Source of the DNA: Voacanga thouarsii
Taxonomy: Eukaryota > Streptophyta > Magnoliopsida > Gentianales > Apocynaceae
Reading direction: 5' to 3'
Assembly (NCBI GenBank): GCA_026120185.1
Contig: JANUWF010001659.1
Location: forward strand, 2,604,001-2,668,000
DNA length: 64,000 nucleotides
Below, piece by piece: positions 58,141 through 64,000 of this stretch. The notes below the pieces were generated by a model that saw nothing but the letters and a program-made list of their open reading frames with translations, did not search any database and was not told the DNA's origin. A program made the translations under genes and the position numbers. Each line of letters opens with the position of its first letter. Positions within the stretch are counted from its first letter, which is position 1.

Positions 58141-58551
58141 TGTTAGAATGTATGCCCAAAATGACCTATGTATTTCTTTATTTTGAAAATTAACAAAAGT
58201 TTCATTCATTAATGGTTGTTTGTTTATATATATTGTACATTAAGGTCTAAATGTGTTAGTAAGTAATCTATGTGATTTGGTCATACTTTCGCACTAAGAT
58301 TATGGGCTACTAACACATAAGTGAAAAATTGTTCTTGATCGATTGATAGAGTTGTGCACTTCATCAAGGTTTATTACATTATACTATGGTTTCTAAATGT
58401 GTAATAGTTTACCTTTAACCAGTGAGTAGTCCATTCACACCAATAGTGCAAGTATATTTGGAATACGTATAATTAGGCCATGTGATAATAATCTTTATAA
58501 AAGTATTAAAATAAATAAAGATTGGTTTATTACAGATACTACGTAGATGAG
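58141..58551 (+). mobile_element. 5' part of a TGTTRG..TATGCCC family LTR
   Basis: TGTTAGAATGTATGCCC start, then blocks shared with 41611-43637: CTACTAACACATAAGTG, TTGTTCTTGATCGATTGAT, TTTACCTTTAACCAGTGAG, TAGTCCATTCAC. Interrupted at 58552 by the next element. Confidence 0.7.
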
Positions 58552-59961
58552 TGAAAGAGGCTAAAATCATCACTATTTTCCTAGTTATTTGAGGTTGTTT
58601 TGAGATACTTTTGTTGTAATAACTAGGCATATTCCTTCCTATTTGACATTTTACTTATAAAACTTTTTTGGACAAATTTATGCAGATTTAAGTTAATTTC
58701 AAGAAAAAAGGAGATTTTTTCCAACATACACTGGCACCAGGTCTGGCAAGTAGACCAGGCGCCAAGTCCATTTTGGCCGGCCAGAGAAAAACAGGGCAAA
58801 ATTGAGGAGGAAAACAAAACACACCTGGCGCCAAGTGGGTCGACCGAACTCGGCGCCAGGTCTTCTCTGGAGCACGGAAATCCTATACACGAATTTAGTA
58901 ATTTTCTAAAGATTTTGGTATTTTCTAATTCCTACTCGGCCAAGACTCCTCAAGCAACGAATTTGGCATCAAAGAAGCCTATAATACCAAGAGAAAACAC
59001 AAGAGATAGAAGATGAATGTAAGAGCAAAATTTCCAATCACTCAAAGAAGGAGAAATTCACTATTCAAGGAGGGTTATTCAAGAGAGTCTTCAAAGAAGA
59101 AGAAGGAGGCTTGTCTATGCGTGTTTTCTTTTACCTTTGTTTTCTTGTTCTTAAACAATGATGTGTTTAATGTTTTATTTGTAATTTGACATTATTTTGG
59201 GATTTATGGTTTTATGTTAATTTAGTTATTTGATCAATTCTTTATTATCTTTGGTATTTGATTACTTGTTATAATTGGTTATTGATGCGAGTTCTTCTAA
59301 TTGACTTGGAAAATGATGTTAGGAGCTTATTGTATTGATTTTGTATTTGTCAAATTTAAATGGACTTGGGAAACGAAGTTAAGATTAAAGGACTAAAATG
59401 ATCAAAGATTAGTTAATTTTACCTCGAGAAAAGGGTCATTAGCTAATTTCATGTTTATGAGGAATTGAGTTTACTACATGTTTTGGTTATGTTTGTTTGA
59501 TTGGAAAATATGCTAATTTAATCAAAAGATAGTGAGTCAATGGATTGGGAAAGAAGTGGAGTCTATCTAAGTAGATTCATGATTTGGGAAACGATTGAAT
59601 TTTACTTTATATTCCTTCATGATGCGAAGATGATGATTACTTGAGATAATTGCTAGAGAATTCATTATCATGATTTCTAGGATAATTGTCTAAATTGCAT
59701 AGTCTTACATCATTAAGTTATATATTTCTTTATTTTCCTATTTACTATTTTCTCACTTTATTAGATCGGTTAAACAATGAATACAAAGTGAATAATGTGT
59801 ACTTGTTCCTTTAAGGATCGATACTCGTTAATTCCATATACTATGTTTGCGATGAATATATTTGCTCGTATGTGTATTTTGGGATTAATATTTTAATTAA
59901 AACTTGACTAAGAGATGGATTTAAATTTGATGATTTTTATACACCCAAAATTTACGCACTA
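58552..59961 (+). mobile_element. 5' LTR of Athila-like element 2
   Basis: TGAAAGAGGCTAAAATCATC (compare TGATAGGGGCTAAA at 22007) to TTTACGCACTA, 1410 bp. Followed at once by a PBS, gag and ORF2 in the same direction. The terminal bases are mutated from ATCA to ACTA. The 3' LTR is outside the window. Confidence 0.82.
58728..58877 (+). repeat. GC-rich palindromic word cassette in LTR (CTGGYGCCAGG type)
   Basis: Words: CACTGGCACCAGGTCTGG, GACCAGGCGCCAAGTCC, TTTGGCCGGCCAG, CACCTGGCGCCAAGTGGG, CTCGGCGCCAGGTC. The internal copy in the same element is at 61795-61925. Confidence 0.75.
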
Positions 59962-59967
59962 AGTTTA

Positions 59968-59985
59968 TGGCGCCTTGCTAGGGAA
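59968..59985 (+). promoter_or_regulatory. Primer binding site, tRNA-Asp type
   Basis: TGGCGCCTTGCTAGGGAA, six bases after the LTR. Athila elements are known for a PBS that reads TGGCGCCGTTGCCGGGGA and pairs with tRNA-Asp; the first seven bases are identical. Confidence 0.75.
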
Positions 59986-60232
59986 CAATATCATGAAAGT
60001 TTGAATTTTGTTGATTTAACCATGTTTATATGTTTATATGTGTATATGTGAATATGTATATATGTTCCTTGTATGAATAGGTGTCATATTTTGTTTTCTT
60101 GTATTCGTGTCCTATAATATCGCTACATGTTATAGTTTTTCTAACTTAATTTGTGCATATGTGCTAACTGTCTATCTTGTAATTTCTATAATCTCATTAT
60201 CTTCTGTTTTAGGTAGACTTTGCCCTAAGTGT

Positions 60233-61633
60233 ATGACCCGACAATTCAAAGGCAACATAGTAGATCTTGATCCTAATATTGAGAGAACCCTCATCAAGGT
60301 CCGAAAGGTTGTAAGCAAAAGGGTAAAAAAAGACATGGAGGTAAATTAACCCAACAATGGTGGTAATGATGGAATTAACAAGCGGACTATGGATGACTTT
60401 GTGTAACCCACAATCTCGAGTACGGGTTCGAGCATTACGAGACCTAAGATAGAGGCTAACAACTTTGAAATAAAGCCTAATATAATCCAAATGATCCAGA
60501 ACATGGTACAATTTGATGGGCAATCTGAGAAGGATCCCAATGCCCACCTTGCAAGCTTTTTAGAAATCTATGACACTTTTAAAATGAATGGTGTTTCTGA
60601 GGTTGCTATCAAACTAAGGCTTCCCCCCCGCCCCCCTTTTTTTTTTTTTTAGAATTAGAGCAAAATCTTGGTTGAAATCTTTGCCAACTGGATCCATTAC
60701 TACTTGGAATGTTTTAGCTGAAAATTTTTTGGCAAATATTTTTCCCCAGCTAGAACATCCAAGTTTAGGACTAATATTTTTTCTTTCTAACAATTAGACT
60801 CTGAAAACCTTTATGAGTGTTAGGAGAGGTTTAAGGAGATGCTTAGAAAATGTCCTCATCATGGGTTTGAGTTGGGTATGCAAATGCAAATCTTTCACAG
60901 TGGTTTGAGCTTTACTACTAGGCAATTAGTTGATGCATTTACAATAGACTATAGTAATTCTAAGACCCCATAGGAGGTATTTAATTTGATTGAAAATTTG
61001 GCCACAAACAACTATGCTTGGGGTAGTTCATGGTCAGGACCTCGTGTCTATAGAGTACACAAGGTGGATGCAATGGTAGCTTTAGAGGCAAATGTGGAAG
61101 CACTAACACAAAAGATGGATCAATTGGTAATGTCTTATTCCTAAGGACAGGTAATGAATGTGAGTTGTGATTTTTGTGGGAAAGAGCATCAAAGCCATGA
61201 GTGCCAAAATATGAGATCATCATAAGAGTCATTAGAACAAGCAGCATTTGTGGGTAATAGACGACAAGGTAATAATCCCTATAGCACCACTTACAATTCA
61301 GGTTGGAGGAATTATCCTAACTTTTCGTGGAATAATCAAAACTAACCTAGGCAAGCTTCTTCTAATTTTAGGACTCAAATGACTCAATTGCCCCTGCCTT
61401 ATAATGCCCCACCGGCTAAGCCATCATTGGAGGAGTTAGTTAACCAGTTGGTAAGTGGTATGGAGACACGGTTCTAAGGAGTAGATGTGACCACGAGAAA
61501 TTTGGAGGCATCTATGCGAAACCTAGAGAATCAGATTGGACAACTTGCCAAACTCCTTGGAGATCGTCAAGTGGGATCACATCCAAGTAATACTAAGACT
61601 AATCTATGTGACCAAGACTGTGGAAAAAGATGA
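60233..61633 (+). pseudogene. Athila-like gag, element 2
   Basis: ATG at 60233 (MTRQFKGNIVDLDPNIERTL). Same order as the gag at 1-1319: [43 protein letters not shown], a broken part at 60620-60660 with C- and T-runs, RFKEMLRKCPHHGFELGMQM, VHKVDAMVALEANVEALTQK, a zinc knuckle remnant CDFCGKEHQSHEC, YSTTYNSGWRNYPNFSW, and ASMRNLENQIGQLAKLLG. Stops and frameshifts throughout. Sequence directly before the ATG (TTCTGTTTTAG) resembles a splice acceptor, noted without further support. No protease or RT follows. Confidence 0.85.
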
Positions 61634-62786
61634 TTTTTACCTTGAGCTTGGGGACATCTCTTTAATTTTTTTGTGTTTTCATTCCTTTTGTTGTCTTTTT
61701 AAATTTTTAGAATGAATTCTCTTATTGATTTTGTGTTTTAATTATTGTTTGTGTTCAATTAATTAAATTAAAAAAAATGCATTTTGAATGGCCAGAGCTG
61801 ACCTGGTGCCAGGCCCGAACTTTGGCACGGAGCGCTAGGCCAGCATAGCCTAACAGCAACGCGGAGGCAGAATAAGCTTGGTGCCAGTTCTAGTCTAGGG
61901 TCTTGGCGGCAGGCTCGATCAGCCATAAGACAACCCATGGCCATTTCTTGGCTATTTTTTCAAAACACTCTCATCTCTCTCATTTTTTTTCTCTTACCCA
62001 TCGCTGGGTTCAACCCTGAAATACCGCCGGGTTACTTTCTAAACCTCTAAAACACCTTCCAAACATAAAATCTTCACTTTGTTCTTGAAGTTTTGGATTA
62101 AAACTAGGAAAAATCTAATCTTTGGTTCCAAAACCCATTTTTTAATCCTTCTATTTGGTCCATAGTTTCTTCAATATTTTTGCATAGGATCATTATCCAT
62201 ACATTGGAGATCATTGTGGTATAATTTTTCTACACTTTCTACGGTTTAATTTTTTCTATTGATTTTTGGGTATTTTTCTATGGATTTCTGGCCAAAAAAT
62301 TCTTGTATATTTTTTGTTGAATGGATTAAATGCCAATGTTGCTTTCTTTGAGGCTTAGTTAGCATGGGAATATAGTTGACAATGATATTTGCTTGATGCC
62401 ATTTATGATTTGCATATTTTTAGATGCTATTGACCAAGCCTTCTTTAGGTATAATTTTGAGCTTACCTAGGTAAATGATAATTGTTCATGTCTAACTTAG
62501 CATTGGGGTAATGCGCTTTACGCTGTTAATTGGTGGCTATTAAGTTGATCTTGACTATTGATATTATGTTTGGAATTGGACCATGGCTATATTTCTTGCA
62601 GGTTTGTTGGAGGGGATTGTGTTATATTTTGTTGGCTATCTTATGGTGTTTTGTGTTGAGGTGGTAGTTGTGTTGAATGTTGTGGTAATAGTGAGACTAT
62701 TGAGGGTTGTGTTAGCTTGTGGTATGAAGTGTGATTTTTGATGGTGTCCTATTTTCTTTTATCCTACCTTTATTCATCATCATATC
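61634..62786 (+). other. gag-ORF2 spacer of element 2, no gene seen
   Basis: Same layout as 1320-2394: T-rich DNA, A-run (about 61766-61776), GC-rich cassette, C/T-rich block, then AT-rich DNA to the ATG of ORF2. No pol domain found in any frame I could read. Confidence 0.7.
61795..61925 (+). repeat. GC-rich palindromic word cassette, internal copy (CTGGYGCCAGG type)
   Basis: Words: GACCTGGTGCCAGGCCC, GGAGCGCTAGGCC, CTTGGTGCCAGTTC, TTGGCGGCAGGC. It starts about 160 bp after gag, as does the element 1 cassette at 1484. Confidence 0.7.
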
Positions 62787-63984
62787 ATGTCTAGGAGACC
62801 TAGGTTGTTGGCACTTAGGGCTAAGAGTGCTCGAGATGCATATTCGTCTGCACCTTCTTTCGAGCTTCTACCTACCCAACCTACCAAATTCTATGACCCC
62901 ACTTGTAAATTTGGTATCAAAACCACTAACATAACAAGACCATAGTAGAAAAGCGGTATAAGCCTTCCTTATATAATTCCTTGGAGCTTTCTATTATGTT
63001 TAGGTGACTGGGGCAGGAACCTATCATTAGAATGGATGGTGCTTATTGTCTTGTAAGAGTACGAGAGTTCTATGCCAATATGAGAGACAAGAAGAAAAAT
63101 AGCCTCCAGGTTATTTCTACTATGGTTAAAGGGGTTCCCATTGAGTTTGAAAGGGCTAGACTAGCTAGGATTTTGGGAGTACCTGATGAGGGACAATGGA
63201 TAGCTCTAGACCATAATAACCAATAGGTCATTTCTGAGCTTACTTAGGATATGAGTGCTATGAGGGCAAGTTTGGACATGTGGAGAAAAGGGCAAATAGG
63301 TCAAAATTGTTACTACTCCAATAATGACCTTAATGCTTAATTGTATGCCATAGTCTACATATTTGCTTTCAATGTTTACCTTAAAGCTAGTGGCTTCAAT
63401 GATCTAGGGTCCTTAATTTGTACATTCTGGATAAGATGAGGGGGAGTGAGCCTATTCCCCTTGCTCCTATTATTATTCAGTCCATGCGAGAGGTTATTTA
63501 TTTTGGCATATCAGCCAAAGCCCTCAAATTCCCCTTGGTTATTTTGTGTTTCCTAAGAGATTTTGGAGTCTGATTAAATGGAGAGCTTAGTGAACCCACT
63601 ACTGACTGCGACCTTGTGACTGAGCATACTTTGGTTCAGTGTGGTTATCGCTATGATGAGAGGGAAAGACGATGGAAGAAGCCTTTTGAGGTACAATATC
63701 TCGGGATGGTGGAGCTTCCCCCTGATGTGGAGGTGCAGCCTACTAGACCTCCCACCTGTGCCACTGGTTCTTATTCTCGTACTGATTTTGAGGCATGAGT
63801 GGAAGCTTAACTAGAGAGCCAAATGACTATCCTTCTTCAACTCCGAGACTCTATTATGGACCTCCATCGACGCCAGGATGTCTAAGATCAAAAGTTGTCA
63901 ATTTTGATCCAACAATCTACAAGAGCATCTTCGAGTTGCACAACCAACAATCTTCATGAGGATGACGATGATGAGGACTCTTGA
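62787..63984 (+). pseudogene. ORF2 of element 2 (putative plant transposon protein domain)
   Basis: ATG at 62787 (MSRRPRLLALRAKSARDAYS). Frames shift several times: MDGAYCLVRVREFYANMRDKKK and VKGVPIEFERARLARILGVPDEGQW (63032-63226), then NNDLNA-stop-LYAIVYIFAFNV, SMREVIYFG-like, QCGYRYDERERRWKKPFEVQYLG (about 63640-63710), and an acidic end HEDDDDEDS before the stop at 63982-63984. Not interrupted by a TE, so it shows the full length of about 400 codons and the target of the 3053-4575 insertion in element 1. The function of the family is unknown. Confidence 0.75.
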
Positions 63985-64000
63985 CTTACTCTCTGCACTT

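Overview
This window is nuclear DNA from a flowering plant, probably a eudicot with a large repeat-rich genome. I found no host protein gene, rRNA gene or canonical tRNA gene. Nearly every base that can be assigned belongs to nested retrotransposons, mostly Ty3/gypsy LTR elements of three kinds (Athila-like, Tekay/Del-like and Reina-like chromovirus). There are also L1-type LINE pieces and solo LTRs of a fourth family that starts TGTTRG..TATGCCC. All clade names rest on motif recognition, not on a search. Almost all retroelement reading frames are broken by stops and frameshifts.

Layout. 1-11672: the 3' part of an Athila-like element (gag, spacer, a second ORF resembling the putative plant transposon protein domain, a long 3' leader, PPT, 3' LTR). 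It carries a solo LTR at 3053-4575 (TSD CATAT) and a Tekay-type solo LTR at 7561-10778 (TSD CAAGG). 11673-12327: LINE reverse transcriptase fragment, minus strand. 12328-16769: minus-strand Tekay-type LTR with a stub of internal sequence. 16770-21790: chromovirus remnants (LTR-like pieces, protease and gag on the minus strand). 21790-27101: a plus-strand LINE (5' region, ORF1, endonuclease) with an Athila-like solo LTR at 22007-23442 (TSD GGTTT). 27102-44063: the one near-complete element, a minus-strand Tekay-type chromovirus with both LTRs, PBS, PPT, gag, protease, RT, RNase H, integrase and a chromodomain-like tail. It carries solo LTRs at 31429-32976 (TSD GTACA) and 41611-43637 (TSD GATCA). 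44064-52368: a partly deleted second copy sharing the same LTR, with a plus-strand solo LTR of the same family at 45460-49669 (TSD CACTT). 52369-53244: a plus-strand chromovirus protease-RT fragment. 53245-58140: a minus-strand Athila-like 3' end and a plus-strand LTR of the same subfamily, head-on. 58141-58551: an LTR fragment. 58552-64000: a second plus-strand Athila-like element (5' LTR, tRNA-Asp-type PBS, gag, spacer, second ORF) running out of the window.

Most interesting points. (1) The two Athila-like elements share a pol-less plan, gag then spacer then second ORF, so this looks like a non-autonomous family that replicated in this form. (2) Each LTR subfamily carries a cluster of GC-rich self-complementary words (GGCGCC/GCCGGC, CTGGYGCCAGG, GCATGC, AGCGCT). 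In the gag elements the same word set recurs between gag and the second ORF. (3) The Tekay-type element has a small intact ORF between its PBS and gag, whose product holds three SUMO-interaction-like motifs, while gag and pol around it are full of stops. (4) Tekay-type LTRs carry a tRNA-like A-box/B-box module at a matching place in five copies.
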